Shown one piece after another: positions 12,978-23,465 of a DNA stretch of 64,000 bases. The number at the start of each line of letters is the position of its first letter. The first letter of the stretch is position 1. Where the stretch lies: assembly GCF_021130785.1 (NCBI RefSeq), contig NC_060210.1, positions 184,914,001 through 184,978,000 of the forward strand, in the 5' to 3' direction. This stretch comes from Homalodisca vitripennis. Its lineage: Eukaryota; Arthropoda; Insecta; Hemiptera; Cicadellidae. Under the pieces are notes generated by a model. That model ran no database searches and had not been told where the DNA came from. It worked only from the letters and a program-made list of their open reading frames with translations. The position numbers were made by a program, and so were the translations under genes.

Positions 12978-14414
12978 GTTTACCATCCAGTTCTGTAATG
13001 AAGATATTTTATTGGTAGAGGTCAACGTCAATGTTTCTCTCTGCTGGTTATATTAGTTTATAACATTCAAAAATCTCAGTAGCAATACATCCTTACCTGT
13101 CCGGTCTTTTCTTAGTAAGTTTAAGGCTTTTCTTCATAGCAAAATATTCCACTAAGGCAATTGGAGGTTTATAATTTCCTCATCCATTCTGGCTCTTGAG
13201 AAATGTGAAAATGGAGCACTCGCAATAAAATATCAAGGATGGCTCGATTCATGTCATGTTTTATACCATTTAGTATAATATGTTTTCAAAGACTTACAGT
13301 TAGAAAATGTAGATTAGTACAGAGCGGAACACTAATAATAATATCTAAAGTGGTAAATTTCCGCGGTCGATTTCATAATCATTATATCACGTTTTGCTTT
13401 TTGAATAGTTATCTTGATTTAATGAAAGATTAAGTTAAATTCTACTTTGATTTAGCGAAAAGACATAGTCCTGAAAGGCGAACGAAGAAATATTAAACAG
13501 CAATTGATTTAGTCTACTGAACTGAGTAGTAAAAGGAGGTATCATTTACTCGCTGGCACTTCACAAGTTCAAACGCGTCTCTTCTTTAGTAGCCTTTAAG
13601 TTTTTCCTGACCCAATAGCTTTATATTTTCACTTCAACGTTTAATATGCGTATGTAAAGTGGGGTTAGTACGTCTTTAGTTTTGCAAAAATCTTTTAACA
13701 AATAATTTCCAAATTGTAAAAAATATCTGGATTGTTTTGCACAAAACACTCTTTCACTAATACCTTAAAGGAATAGTAAGTCTGAAAATTGTACATTACA
13801 TACGAATTCTAATCTATGTTTCATGTTCCTACATTTAGGTATCTAAGAATCTTTTATGAGATTAAAATATATTTTATAGATTGTATTAAAAATAATGTTT
13901 TTATATCTTACAACTATAGTAGTTCTCGAGAAAATACCGTTAAACATATTTTATTACATAACTAAAGGTTTCGTTACATTATAAAAATGGTTATAACAAT
14001 ATTTAACGAATATTATATTTAGAAAATAAATGTAAATATATGTATATGAATTTAACACCTGCAAATCAAATTCTCTAGCCAAGTGCTTAGGTTTAAAACA
14101 TAGTAAACATTCTGTTTTAGTTATATTTCTTCTATTCAAACCTAAAGACAATAAATTAGATAGAGATTGATTTTATTGATGAACATACGAGTAATTAATT
14201 AAATAGAATGCAGACATGATTTTAAGCTACAGTACTACACTTAAAAAAAATAAATTCATGAAATACAGTTTTAAATAGTATACCTAAAGGTTTTTTGTTT
14301 TTTGTTTATTGCGTTGTTTATTGATTTACAGCCCAATAATTTACTTTATTACAACAATATGTTATAATAATAGAATTGTTCAAACTTAGTTATATTTTTT
14401 AATAAACATTAGTG
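12978..14414. other. Non-coding AT-rich stretch, no gene seen
   Basis: Short open frames only (up to 65 codons), with no recognisable motif. Confidence 0.5.
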
Positions 14415-14425
14415 TTTGACATATT
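14415..14425. repeat. Left target-site duplication of LOA-like element
   Basis: TTTGACATATT here is repeated exactly at 18325-18335, bracketing the retrotransposon. It runs straight into a 10-base T run (14424-14433), the element's poly(A) tail seen from the plus strand. Confidence 0.8.
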
Positions 14426-14504
14426 TTTTTTTTCCTTTGGGATATTGGGGTAGATTCTTAGATCCTCACACGTCAACCTGAGCTTATTGTGTGCCCCTTT
14501 GATG

Positions 14505-15590
14505 TTAGAGGGGTAAGCCTATCTTCGTGCCCTTAATTAGGCTAAGAAGCTTTTCCCCGATACTAGCATCTGGTTCGTCGCCTGGTTGTTTATCACCGAA
14601 AAGAGCCCTTCTCCTTGCTCCCAGTCTCTCACAGTCCAGTATTATGTGTTTTGCAGTCTCTTCAGACTTATTGCAGAGTCTACACTCCGAGTCCTCATTT
14701 CGTAAACCTAGAGTGTTTAGGTGTTTCCTGAAGTGGCCGTGTCCAGTGATCAAGGCAATCACTTGCTTAACCCGATCCCTGCCCAGCCCCATCAGCCATC
14801 TGGTGAATCCGGAGCTAGAATCGGCAAGCAGTCTTTTGCCGAGTGCTTGTCCTTGGTGACTCTGCCACCGCAAGCGGTGTGTCTTCCTGGACCATTTGTT
14901 TATACTTTGGTAAGCGGCTGACTTGCTTATACCACAACTTGGTTCTGGACCGGTGTATGGCATGCTTGCTCCGCTTTTGGCAAGCCTGTCGGCGCATTCG
15001 TTGCCACCTATACCTGTGTGGCCCGGTACCCAACCAAGACGCACACAGTTGCGTGATCCAAGCTTGCAGAGAGTGTTAAAGCACTCCCACACAAGCCTGG
15101 ATGAAATGCTGTTGGAGTCAAGAGCTTTAAGAGCTGCCTGACTGTCTGACATTATACAGATGTTCATTCCCTGGTACCTTCTGGTGAGGCCTAGGTTGGC
15201 ACAGGCTAGGATACCATAGATTTCGGCTTGAAATATGGAGCAGTTCCGACCCAAACTGCCGCTAAGGGCAGTTTTAGGGGATTGGCTAAACACTCCATAT
15301 CCAGTTCTACCCTTAATAAGCGAGCCATCCGTGTACCAGACAAAGCTCTTTCTTATTGTTGGGATGTTATCTTGCGATTTCCACTCATCTCTGGAGTAGA
15401 AGTCAACAGAGAATGGCTTATTGAATACGAACTCCGTTCTCATCGTGTCGGAGACCATTTCGAGAATAGCGCTTGGGTTTACAGCTCCAGTGATGGCGCC
15501 ATGGCTCGCGTTAGACGCGCCATTCCTCCACAAGCCAGCAACCATCAGCCGATAAGCTGACTTACGCGCTTCAACTTTTATGGACATCAA
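14505..15590 (-). CDS. RNase H and zinc-knuckle end of LINE ORF2 (frameshifted)
   Basis: This 361-residue frame is the C-terminal third of the retrotransposon polyprotein. Residues about 84-207 are a type I RNase H with all four catalytic acids visible: D88 in YTDGS, E123 in QAEIY, D149 in MSDSQ and D201 in ECADRLA. The WVPGH motif (187-191) is also present. RNase H would remove the RNA template during cDNA synthesis. Residues 303-320 form CX2CX8HX4C, a zinc-binding motif common at the end of such ORF2 proteins. The apparent start at 15590 is not a real one: the frame continues the RT frame, which ends at 15571, so an indel near 15575-15595 has split one protein in two. The zinc motif is followed by about 40 residues and a stop at 14505. 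Confidence 0.88.
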   Translation of the reverse strand: MMSIKVEARKSAYRLMVAGLWRNGASNASHGAITGAVNPSAILEMVSDTMRTEFVFNKPFSVDFYSRDEWKSQDNIPTIRKSFVWYTDGSLIKGRTGYGVFSQSPKTALSGSLGRNCSIFQAEIYGILACANLGLTRRYQGMNICIMSDSQAALKALDSNSISSRLVWECFNTLCKLGSRNCVRLGWVPGHTGIGGNECADRLAKSGASMPYTGPEPSCGISKSAAYQSINKWSRKTHRLRWQSHQGQALGKRLLADSSSGFTRWLMGLGRDRVKQVIALITGHGHFRKHLNTLGLRNEDSECRLCNKSEETAKHIILDCERLGARRRALFGDKQPGDEPDASIGEKLLSLIKGTKIGLPL

Positions 15591-18174
15591 GAGGTAGAAG
15601 TCCTAAAGCCACCTCGAGGGTCGCTGAGGGACTGCTCCTGAATGCTCCGGTTACAAAGATTGTGCCAAGCCTTTGTAAGCTTTCAAGCTTGGCTTTGGCA
15701 GTTACCTGATTCACCTTTGTCCACCAGACTAATGAACCATAAGTGATTTGAGGCCTTACAACTGCTTTGTAAAGCCATAGTGCTATATGGGGTTTTACGC
15801 CCCATGAGATTCCTGCAAGTCTCCTGGACGTCATGAGCGCCCACTTTGCTTTGTGCAGGATATTATTAAGATGATCATTCCACGTAAGCTTATGGTCTAG
15901 AGTCAGTCCTAAATATTTGACTGTCTTTGACCACTCCAGCTGAGTGGATGCGAGTTTCAGCCTAGAAAGAGACTCTAGGTTCTTTTTTCTAGTGAATGGT
16001 ACAACTACTGTCTTAGAGGGATTTACTTTCAGTCCCTCTCCCTGACACCAGTTGTGTACATGTTGAAGGTTGGTATTCATGATATCAACAACAACATTTG
16101 TATATTTTCCCTGTACCATAAGGATTATGTCGTCTGCATATCCTTGGACATAGATTCCGTTGTTAGTAAGGTCCTCAAGTAGACCATCTACTACTAGATT
16201 CCACAGTAGAGGTGACAGGATGCCTCCTTGAGGACATCCCCTTGTGGGTGCGATCACAAGCGATACTTCATTGAGATCGGCCCTGATCCGTCTGGAGCAC
16301 AGCATGGCCCTAAGCCACCGGCACAGAGCTGGCTCGAGGCCACGTCGCTGTGCTCCACTTACCATTGCAGTGAATTTGGCATTGTCGAAAGCTCCTTCAA
16401 TGTCTATGAAGGTGCACAATCCCAATTCCTTGGCGGACAGGCTATCCTCAATCCTACTGACTAGTTGGTGCAGTGCTGATTCACAGGATTTGCCTTGCTG
16501 GTATGCATGTTGGTTGCGATGAAGGGGAGTGTCTGAGAGAACTCCCTTTCTCAGGTGCCTCTCCACCAGTCTTTCTAATGTTTTCAGTAGAAACGAAGAT
16601 AAACTGATGGGACGAAAAGATTTAGGGACAGAGTAGTCCGCTCTCCCTTTTTTAGGGATGAAGACCACCCTGTTGAGACGCCAGACTTGTGGTATGTACC
16701 CATAGGCTAGGCTCGCCCTGAATAGTTCACATAGAAGGGTAAGGAGATTCTCCGGCCCTTGTTGAAGCAGGGCCGGAAAGATTCCATCCCCTCCTGCAGA
16801 TTTGAAAGGGGCAAATTTAGAAATTGCCCATTTGGCTTTAGAGAGAGTGACAATCCTTCTGGCAATGGCCCAGCTACCACGACAAACTCTTGGCCGTGAG
16901 CCTGCCTCGTGGTTACCAGACGTTCCAGTGTCGTCATTCTCAAAGATACAATCAGGGAAGTGAGTCTCAAGGAGAAGTTTGAGGCTATCACTAGACCCGG
17001 AAGTGTGTTGACCTCCCTGGGACCTTAAAGATCCCAAGTGACCGGTTGGACTTGAGGCTAGTAAGCGTTGCAGTCTAGCTGCCGCGCTTAACTCATTTAC
17101 CTTCTGTGTAAACTGCCTCCAGGAACTTTGTTTTGCTTTTTTAATTGCTAGGCTGTATTCTGTTAGAGCTCTATGATAGGACTCCCAGATACGGCTCCTT
17201 TTGCATTGATTGTACAGCTTCCTGACATTAGCCCTTTTGCGAGCGAGGTCCGCAGTCCACCACTTAGTATTGGTTCGACTCTTCCCCCGTCGCAATGGGC
17301 AATTGTCGTGGAAGCTATTGATTATAGCATTCTGCAGGTCAGAAGCTATCTGATCTATGTCTGTGAAGCATCGCACCCTTCCGCCTACCGATCCCAACTG
17401 TGACTGAAGGTCAGACTTATATCCCAACCAGTCAGTCCTCCTGGGATTGCGATAGAGGACCTCTGCAGCCTCATCTTGCAAGTTAAAGCAGATATACCTG
17501 TGATCCGATAATGAGGCCTCTTCGCTTACGTGCCACTTATCAACCATTCCAAGTATACCTTGTGTGCAGATTGTTATGTCAATAACTTCTTGTCTAATTC
17601 GTGTTGCGAACGTAGGGCGGTTACCTTTATTACATATAAATAGGTCCCTACTTAGAAGAAATTGTAAAAGTGCCTCACCTCTGGGGTTAGTGTTGGTGCT
17701 GCCCCATCCAGCAGAGTGATGGGCGTTGGCGTCACAACCTAGAAGAAGTTGTTGACGTCTGGCTTGTGCTTCTTCCACCAGGAGCTCTAGGTCTCTTGAT
17801 GGAGGGAGTTCCCTGGCATCATATGGCAAGTATACGGAGCCTACAATTGTGCTCTGCACTATGCCTCCATTCTTCCAGGTCAGTGTGCCCACAGTGAGAT
17901 CTCTGGAGCAGAATTCGTTGAGGGTTAGAAAATCCAAGCCTCTCTTCAACAGGATGCAGGTTCTGACATTCCTTAGAGAGGTACAGTAAATTAACTTACC
18001 TTTGGTTTCATTTAGGCCCGCCACTCTCCCTTGGTGAAGCCATGGTTCTTGAATCAATGCCAGATCAAATCCCTCCTGGAGGAAGAACTGGCAGAAGGCT
18101 GCCGAGGCAGCCCTACTGTGCTGGAGGTTGATTTGTAGAACTCGTGGCATTGTCCTTGACTGTCGAGGAGACAA
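15571..18174 (-). CDS. LINE ORF2: AP-endonuclease and reverse transcriptase
   Basis: An 867-residue frame with the two enzymes needed for target-primed reverse transcription. Residues about 10-230 are an apurinic-type endonuclease with the expected signature residues: N15 (INL), E43 (QEPW), D147 and N150 (GCDAN), and SDH at 223-225. Residues about 500-780 are the reverse transcriptase, with FIDIEGAFD (589-597), GCPQGGILSP (646-655) and the catalytic YADD (679-682). The start MSPRQSRTMP overlaps the end of ORF1 by about 60 bp in another frame, a usual LINE arrangement; the second Met, at residue 9, is an alternative start. The frame has no internal stop, so the insertion is fairly young. It runs out at 15571 through a frameshift after LGLLPLD, and the RNase H follows in another frame. 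Confidence 0.92.
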   Translation of the reverse strand: MSPRQSRTMPRVLQINLQHSRAASAAFCQFFLQEGFDLALIQEPWLHQGRVAGLNETKGKLIYCTSLRNVRTCILLKRGLDFLTLNEFCSRDLTVGTLTWKNGGIVQSTIVGSVYLPYDARELPPSRDLELLVEEAQARRQQLLLGCDANAHHSAGWGSTNTNPRGEALLQFLLSRDLFICNKGNRPTFATRIRQEVIDITICTQGILGMVDKWHVSEEASLSDHRYICFNLQDEAAEVLYRNPRRTDWLGYKSDLQSQLGSVGGRVRCFTDIDQIASDLQNAIINSFHDNCPLRRGKSRTNTKWWTADLARKRANVRKLYNQCKRSRIWESYHRALTEYSLAIKKAKQSSWRQFTQKVNELSAAARLQRLLASSPTGHLGSLRSQGGQHTSGSSDSLKLLLETHFPDCIFENDDTGTSGNHEAGSRPRVCRGSWAIARRIVTLSKAKWAISKFAPFKSAGGDGIFPALLQQGPENLLTLLCELFRASLAYGYIPQVWRLNRVVFIPKKGRADYSVPKSFRPISLSSFLLKTLERLVERHLRKGVLSDTPLHRNQHAYQQGKSCESALHQLVSRIEDSLSAKELGLCTFIDIEGAFDNAKFTAMVSGAQRRGLEPALCRWLRAMLCSRRIRADLNEVSLVIAPTRGCPQGGILSPLLWNLVVDGLLEDLTNNGIYVQGYADDIILMVQGKYTNVVVDIMNTNLQHVHNWCQGEGLKVNPSKTVVVPFTRKKNLESLSRLKLASTQLEWSKTVKYLGLTLDHKLTWNDHLNNILHKAKWALMTSRRLAGISWGVKPHIALWLYKAVVRPQITYGSLVWWTKVNQVTAKAKLESLQRLGTIFVTGAFRSSPSATLEVALGLLPLDVHKS

Positions 18175-18324
18175 TTGAGACCTGCCAGAGTCCTAAGTTG
18201 GCTCTACAGTTGGAAGCCTTCACAGCCTTGTAGCAGACCTCGTCCAGGAAGCAGACGAATCCGTAACCTTTCGGGTCTGGCTTGGATGGAAGGATTTTCC
18301 ACTCGTTTACATTCAGGTTGGGGT
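18113..18324 (-). pseudogene. LINE ORF1 C-terminal remnant
   Basis: About 70 codons of the upstream ORF survive, including WKILPSKPDPKGYGFVCFLD and a following LGLWQV segment. This pattern resembles the conserved C-terminal domain of LOA-type ORF1 proteins (the DUF4780-like region). That family is named from memory of the pattern and not from a search. The rest of ORF1 was lost to 5' truncation: the frame enters flanking DNA at 18325, so the ATG at 18343 belongs to the target site. Its stop lies inside the beginning of ORF2. Confidence 0.65.
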
Positions 18325-18335
18325 TTTGACATATT
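18325..18335. repeat. Right target-site duplication of LOA-like element
   Basis: Exact copy of TTTGACATATT at 14415-14425. It fixes the truncated 5' end of the element at 18324. Confidence 0.8.
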
Positions 18336-18814
18336 AAATGCAATGATTAAACTATAAATTGCAGTTTATAAACTGTTCTAAATTTTTAGTCCAGTAATGA
18401 CAATAACGCGAAATGCTGAAGGAACTCGTTCCATAAATCAACGTTAAGCCTTTCTTAAGTTGTTTGATAAGTTCCAACATTAGTCATTTCGGTTTAAGTG
18501 GTTAAGGTGATCGATCGTAATCCTGCGGAAACTCTATCAGTATACAGATTCATGTTTTAAGCTCATATTTTATCAAATACATAATTTCATTTGGTAATTT
18601 TTTTATATGCTTCTTTACTTTTCGTCTAATAATTTCGTTGCTCCGTCAAGAAGATAACAAGAATTTGGAAAATCCATCATAGTCTGAAATTAAACTTCAG
18701 GGGTCTCTACGTGTATCAGTTAATTGAAACTATAAACCTTGTTTCGCAATCAGTTTCAGATGCCAAAACTTCTAAAATACCACGGTGAGAAGTTTGTAAA
18801 ATACGCCACACGTA
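18336..18814. other. Short non-coding spacer between two elements
   Basis: AT-rich DNA between the LINE and the foldback palindrome, with no open frame or motif recognised. Confidence 0.5.
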
Positions 18815-18822
18815 GTTTGGAC
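18815..18822. repeat. Left 8-bp target-site duplication of foldback element
   Basis: GTTTGGAC here and at 26590-26597 directly abut the outer ends of the palindrome. An 8-bp duplication is compatible with hAT, P or Mutator-like transposition; length alone does not decide. Confidence 0.65.
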
Positions 18823-18848
18823 GGGGACGCTGCGTTAGCACTCCCTGG

Positions 18849-19064
18849 AATAAGCACCCCCTCGGGCTCTGACGTCACGGCAGGGGGGTGCTAATTCAGC
18901 GCACGGACACGGACCAGGCACTGAATTAGCACCCCCCGACTACAAGGGGGTGCTAAATCAGCGCATGAACATGGTCGAGGCCCTGAATTAACACCCCCCT
19001 GTTCCAAGGGGGTGCTTATTCAGCGCATGGACATGGCTCAGTCACTGAATTAGCACCCCCTAGC
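18849..19064. repeat. Outer hairpin array, left arm
   Basis: Three successive hairpins of about 62-67 bp spacing and a final half unit. Each has an AATTAGCACCCCC-type stem, a short variable loop, then GGGGGTGCTAATTCAG. The linkers share GCGCATGGACATGG-like sequence. The array is strikingly GC-rich compared with flanking DNA and is mirrored at 26306-26550. Confidence 0.85.
18870..18877. promoter_or_regulatory. TGACGTCA palindrome (CRE/ATF-type), left end
   Basis: An exact 8-bp cAMP-response-element consensus in the loop of the first hairpin. Its mirror is at 26499-26506. It could bind host bZIP factors, but binding is inference. Confidence 0.35.
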
Positions 19065-19199
19065 ATTCAACCAGCAAAAAGGATATTTATCTTTTACATA
19101 TTCAATTTAATCATAAATATAATAGTTGTTATCTGGATTTTTGTGACGCTGCCACTTATAAGCTACCATCTACGATTGTTTTGCAATTTCCGATAAATG

Positions 19200-19620
19200 T
19201 TTGAGTGTACTGGCCCAAGGTGTGGCATATTATACTCTCTAGGTAACGGATACTTTTACACTATGAAAGAGTAAAGATAAACTAGAACACGGTAATGATG
19301 TATGGACAAAAACTGAAAAAACATCGCCTTTTTGTATGCAGTTAAAGAATCTTTAACTATTGTGTGTTACATTAGTCACACGTGCACTTCTAACCCCATG
19401 TATCTGGAAGTGTCAAACTTAAGGATGACATTCTTACAATATTGTAAAAAGAAGAATGAAATCTCAGTGAAGTCTTTAATAAAGCGTCTATAAAAAGGTA
19501 AAATTTAAAATTACACTTCAGCTTAGCTGTACTTTTATTTTAAGGCTATTTATATCGGAAAGTGTAATGAATGTTGTTACACTCTAATTTTCAATTCGTT
19601 GTAATTTTTGTAACTGATTT
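19200..19620. other. Arm-specific segment, left arm
   Basis: This stretch has no counterpart in the right arm, where 25540-26185 (different sequence) occupies the same place. No coding potential seen. Confidence 0.5.
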
Positions 19621-19799
19621 GTAAACTAGGTAGTCAACAGATGTATAGAAGCATAAATATTACTTCATTAATAATAAAAAAATACTATACAAATATAAAT
19701 AATATTTCATTTTGTATACAGTAAACTTTTATGTTTTTTAATGTTTTATTTTCCGGGTAGAACAAAATCTTCAAACCTCGGTTAGAACAAACTTAACAA

Positions 19800-20680
19800 C
19801 GCAACAAATAGTAATCTTTACTGGTACATTTAAGCATCTACGTTTACCACCGCATACCATTAATAGCATATCTACAAACTCCGTATAAATTTACAAACCA
19901 GAAGTAGGTCTGAGATCTTCCATTTAAAAAACAAAATATTAAATAGAAATATAATAACTCTAAAGACATTTTTAATTTTTGGTCTAGGTAATCAACATGT
20001 ATTAGAGTGTTTTTTATGACGTCTTAATCAAAAGAAACTTATATTCAGAAATAATTAAGGTTATTATGACCAAAGTTCAGCAATGTAATGTTAAAATCAC
20101 CCGATTAGAGCAGCTAAAATCAAAACAGCTGATTGTTGCAGCCTTTACTGGTCGAATGAATGAACTGGTAGATTGAATGAATGGTAGAACTCGTAGAACT
20201 GGTAGATTCAGTGCTGTCATATAATAAAGGCGGATATTGTTTGTTAATTGGGTTTAAAAAACAGTAATTGGTTTTAAAAACAAACTATATCCCTTATTTC
20301 ACAACCAATTTTTAAAACTTGGTATCGTTGGATTTTTAATTAAATTGTGTAATAATTGAGACCTTTTTTTACCATATATCGCTTTTAAGATATTTACGCT
20401 CAAAGATTTTTTAGAAATCACTATTTTGAAAATAAATCTTGTAACAAATTTAAATTTTTGATGTAATTATTCCGGTTATAAAGGTATATACAAAATTTTA
20501 AACTAAACAATCCATCACATATAAATAGTAAAGTAAAAAAGACAAAAACAAAACAAAATTGTGGCTATTTGAGTAATTATTGAGTTTTAGAAAGGTGAAT
20601 ATGATTGTTTTTGCCTTTGGTCCATGAATAATGTCTGAATATATTGGTAGAGGTTGTGGAACACTCTGTATAATAATTTT
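19800..20680. other. Left-arm-only segment of about 0.88 kb
   Basis: Homology between the arms stops at AACTTAACAAC (about 19800) and resumes at AGAGTGTCCTG (about 20687). The right arm carries only a short TATATA run there. It is either an insertion in the left arm or a deletion in the right. Near its end is a 12-bp inverted repeat, ACACTCTGTATA (20661-20672) with TATACAGAGTGT (20682-20693), which could be the tip of an inserted element. A 139-codon open frame starting at 20631 extends out of it but shows no recognisable domain. Confidence 0.5.
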
Positions 20681-22642
20681 ATATACAGAGTGTCCTGTAA
20701 TTCTTAGGACAAGTCTATATACCGCAACTGCTCAGGTCATGGCAAACGCATTTCAGAAAATGGAAATAGATCTTTGGTGCTTAGTTTCCTATCCGTCAGT
20801 CTGTGTTTTTTATAGACAAATTCGCTTTAATATCTTAAAACGAATAAACAAATCCTACCTAATTAGGATTAAATATTTTGGTAATAAGGCCAGTTACAAA
20901 AAATATTCATTAATACTTTTGATACGGCGGCCAATAAATCTAATTAACTTTGAATGTCTTAAAACCAGCAGGTATATAAGAATAAATCTGATCGTGGATT
21001 GTATCACAAATCTAATTACTCAAATAATACTTCAAAATAATAATAAATAACTCATTAAGAGCACCTTTACTGTAAAAAAACACGCATGGTTCGTGAAAAT
21101 AAAACATCAGCTTTAGAGTATCTTATCCCTATTTTTGTATTTTTGTCATTTATTATGCAAAACATTTGAAATACATGTTTCAGGCCTATCTAAGGATAGA
21201 ATAGAATCATATATTAGATGTTTAATGGATTTATTTAAATATCTGTTGTTTTAGGACATATTTATTTACGAAAATTTAGTCAAGCGACAATCAGATGTAT
21301 TTCCAATAAAACCGCTTATCTTTGATTTTGTCATCTATAAAAGCATTATTGTCTGAATATTACTGTACGATTTTTCTTGCTGTTTATTATTCTTAATATA
21401 TAACAGATAACCTAGTCACTTTATTTAGTTTTTTTTAACATATATTGTGAATAAATTTAAGCTTTATGATAAATACAACAGTTTATTATTGTTAATTAAG
21501 ACGTTTGTTTTTGTCCTTCATTGTTCATAAAGGCGTTAACTGTTGATAAATTTGCAATATCTCTAGTAGTTTTTAATTTATTAGACAAAAAAAGTTGCTT
21601 GGCAACATATATTAATGTATTTCCTGTACTTTAAATGAAGGGACTAAGATGTGAGCACAATTGGCATAAGATATTCTGGAGCTGCCGTTTACTCGATTTT
21701 TGTATTGTGACCTACTCGCTGAGAACCTCAATGTCGATAGTGTTTTGTTACAGGAAATCTGTGCATATTATATTTTATATATTTGGTCATTAGATTTGTG
21801 ATAGAACCCTCTCAAATTCATTTTCATGCAATATTTTAGAATAATTGCAGATTTTAAGAAGTTAAACGGTAAAATATTTTAATAGCCACTAATATTTTGA
21901 AAGTATTAAAGATAACATCATAATATATTTTTAGCCGCCATAAAATTTTGACCAAGACTTGGTAGGATTAAATTTATTAGGTTTTCCTTTCAGATTTTCC
22001 AAGATATTCCATTTTTAACAAAAACAAAAAAACACACACTAACCGACAGAGGGGAAATTAAGCAATGTAGATCCATAATACTCAGTATATAAATGTATGT
22101 TTTGACCTAAGCAATAACGCTTTTGAAAATACGGTAGTATATTTATTGCTACGCGTTTTAACATGGTTTTCAACGTTTTTTTTATTATAGTTGAACTAAC
22201 TGGTATGGATATAACTGAATGATATTGATTCTTGTAGATATAAAATAATATTTAAATTGTTTGTAAAGTGTGTTTGAATTATACTATTCAGTTTAAATAG
22301 TATAATTCAGTTTATGATGCGTCTTTAAAAATAATTGGCTTTTAGCCGTCGCAAAATTACAATTTCACGGTTCTAAATTTTCCCGCTTTTGATTGGTATT
22401 CGAAAAATTAAAATAAATAAATAATTGTTTTTAAAGTGGTTAATAACTTGATATAATCTATGACCATGTATATTTATTACACATGCCGGATTTACGCAGT
22501 ATCAGTTCCTCTGCATTGTTCGTACCATGATTTCAAATTAATATATATTATTTTATTTTATTTTATTGAGAAATAAATCACAGTATGGTTAAACGTTTAT
22601 TATTCTATTCTGTTGGGGTAATTATTCATCTCATCAATACGG

Positions 22643-22889
22643 CGCTGATTTAGCAGCCCCCAGATTCAAGGGGGTGCTAAATCAGCACATGAGCACTGTC
22701 AACGCACTGAATTAGGACCCCCCTATTCGAATGGGGGTGCTAAATCAGCACATGAATACGGTCAAGGCGCTGAATTAGGACCCCCGTATTCGAAGGGGGT
22801 GCTTATTCAGGGCCTGGACACGGCCACTGTGCTGATTTAGCACCCCCTTTCGTGACGTCATAATGACGTCAGTAGCGAGGGGGTGCTAT
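22643..22889. repeat. Inner hairpin array, left arm
   Basis: Successive hairpins with stems CTGATTTAGCACCCCC / GGGGGTGCTAAATCAGC and linkers similar to the outer array. It ends in two TGACGTCA sites and GAGGGGGTGCTAT at the loop boundary. It is inverted relative to the outer array of the same arm, so each arm on its own has the layout of an element with terminal inverted repeats. Confidence 0.85.
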
Positions 22890-22954
22890 GGTGCGCCTGA
22901 ATTAGCACCCCCTGGACATAGCACCCCCTCTCTTCTGACGTCATTTTGACGTCA
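22853..22954. promoter_or_regulatory. Central quartet of TGACGTCA palindromes
   Basis: Exact TGACGTCA at 22853-22860, 22864-22871, 22936-22943 and 22947-22954. The pairs are symmetric about the palindrome axis at about 22903.5. With the outer sites that makes six in 7.8 kb; I noticed only three others in the window (1011, 6533 and 12281). Possible roles are host bZIP binding or a transposase-adjacent site; neither is demonstrated. Confidence 0.4.
22890..22917. other. Unpaired centre of the foldback element
   Basis: These 28 nt begin GGTGCGCCTGAATTAGCACC. The reverse complement of the same sequence forms the right outer end at 26589. The centre of the palindrome is therefore a copy of the element's own terminus, as expected if two copies were joined end to end in inverted orientation. 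Confidence 0.7.
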
Positions 22955-23163
22955 CGAAAGGGGGTGCTAAATCAGCACAGTGGCCGTGTCCAGGCCCTGA
23001 ATAAGCACCCCCTTCGAATACGGGGGTCCTAATTCAGCGCCCTGACCGTGTTCATGTGCTGATTTAGCACCCCCTTCGAATAGGGGGGTCCTAATTCAGC
23101 GCCTTGACCATGCTCATGTGCTGATTTAGCACCCCCTTGAATCTTGGGGCTGCTAAACCAGCG
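22918..23163. repeat. Inner hairpin array, right arm
   Basis: Mirror image of 22643-22889, with the same hairpins, linkers and TGACGTCA pair. Small differences in loops and linkers show that the arms have diverged since they arose. Confidence 0.85.
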
Positions 23164-23264
23164 CCTATACCTTATTGATGAGATGAACAATTACCCCAAC
23201 GGAATAGAATAATAAACGTTTAACCATATTGCGATTTATTTTTCAATAAAATAAAATAATATAA

Positions 23265-23465
23265 ATAAATATACGTGTATATATATATATATAAATATAT
23301 ATATATATAATAATTTAAATATATTGCAATGAGTATATTTACTGCATTGCTGTGGTTTACTTAATATTTAAAAAAACAAACAGTTCATTACCAATTGCAA
23401 AAATACTATGCATTAAATATACTTATAAGTAAAAAACTAGGTTCTGGGCATTCAAATACAGGTTT
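23265..23465. other. Right-arm-only segment with (AT)n microsatellite
   Basis: About 200 bp has no match in the left arm. It opens with a TATATA microsatellite (about 23276-23310), a common place for replication slippage or small insertions. Confidence 0.5.

Larger units (their letters stand above)
14424..18324 (-). mobile_element. LOA-like non-LTR retrotransposon, 5'-truncated
   Basis: A minus-strand LINE of about 3.9 kb. In transcription order it holds an ORF1 tail (18324-18113), ORF2 endonuclease-RT (18174-15571), RNase H plus a zinc motif (15590-14505), a short 3' UTR and a poly(A) of about 10 bases at 14433-14424. An 11-bp target-site duplication on both sides marks a real insertion by target-primed reverse transcription, 5'-truncated inside ORF1. 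The endonuclease signature (INL, IQEPW, GCDANAHH, SLSDHRY) together with a C-terminal RNase H points to the LOA clade of the Jockey/I group. I assign the clade from motif style, not from a tree. The insertion is inactive: ORF1 is mostly missing and ORF2 is frameshifted. Its GC content is clearly above its surroundings. Confidence 0.9.

Noticed and set aside
14527..17403. Plus-strand ORFs over the LINE
   Set aside because: Antisense shadows of the endonuclease, RT and RNase H frames.
18849..19064. Hairpin array as a CRISPR array
   Set aside because: The repeats are themselves inverted pairs with conserved linkers, the genome is eukaryotic, and no cas-like gene is present.
20631..21050. 139-codon ORF in the left arm as a transposase
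   Set aside because: It has no recognisable catalytic motif and its composition is AT-driven. Part of it overlaps the shared arm sequence, whose right-arm copy is not open.
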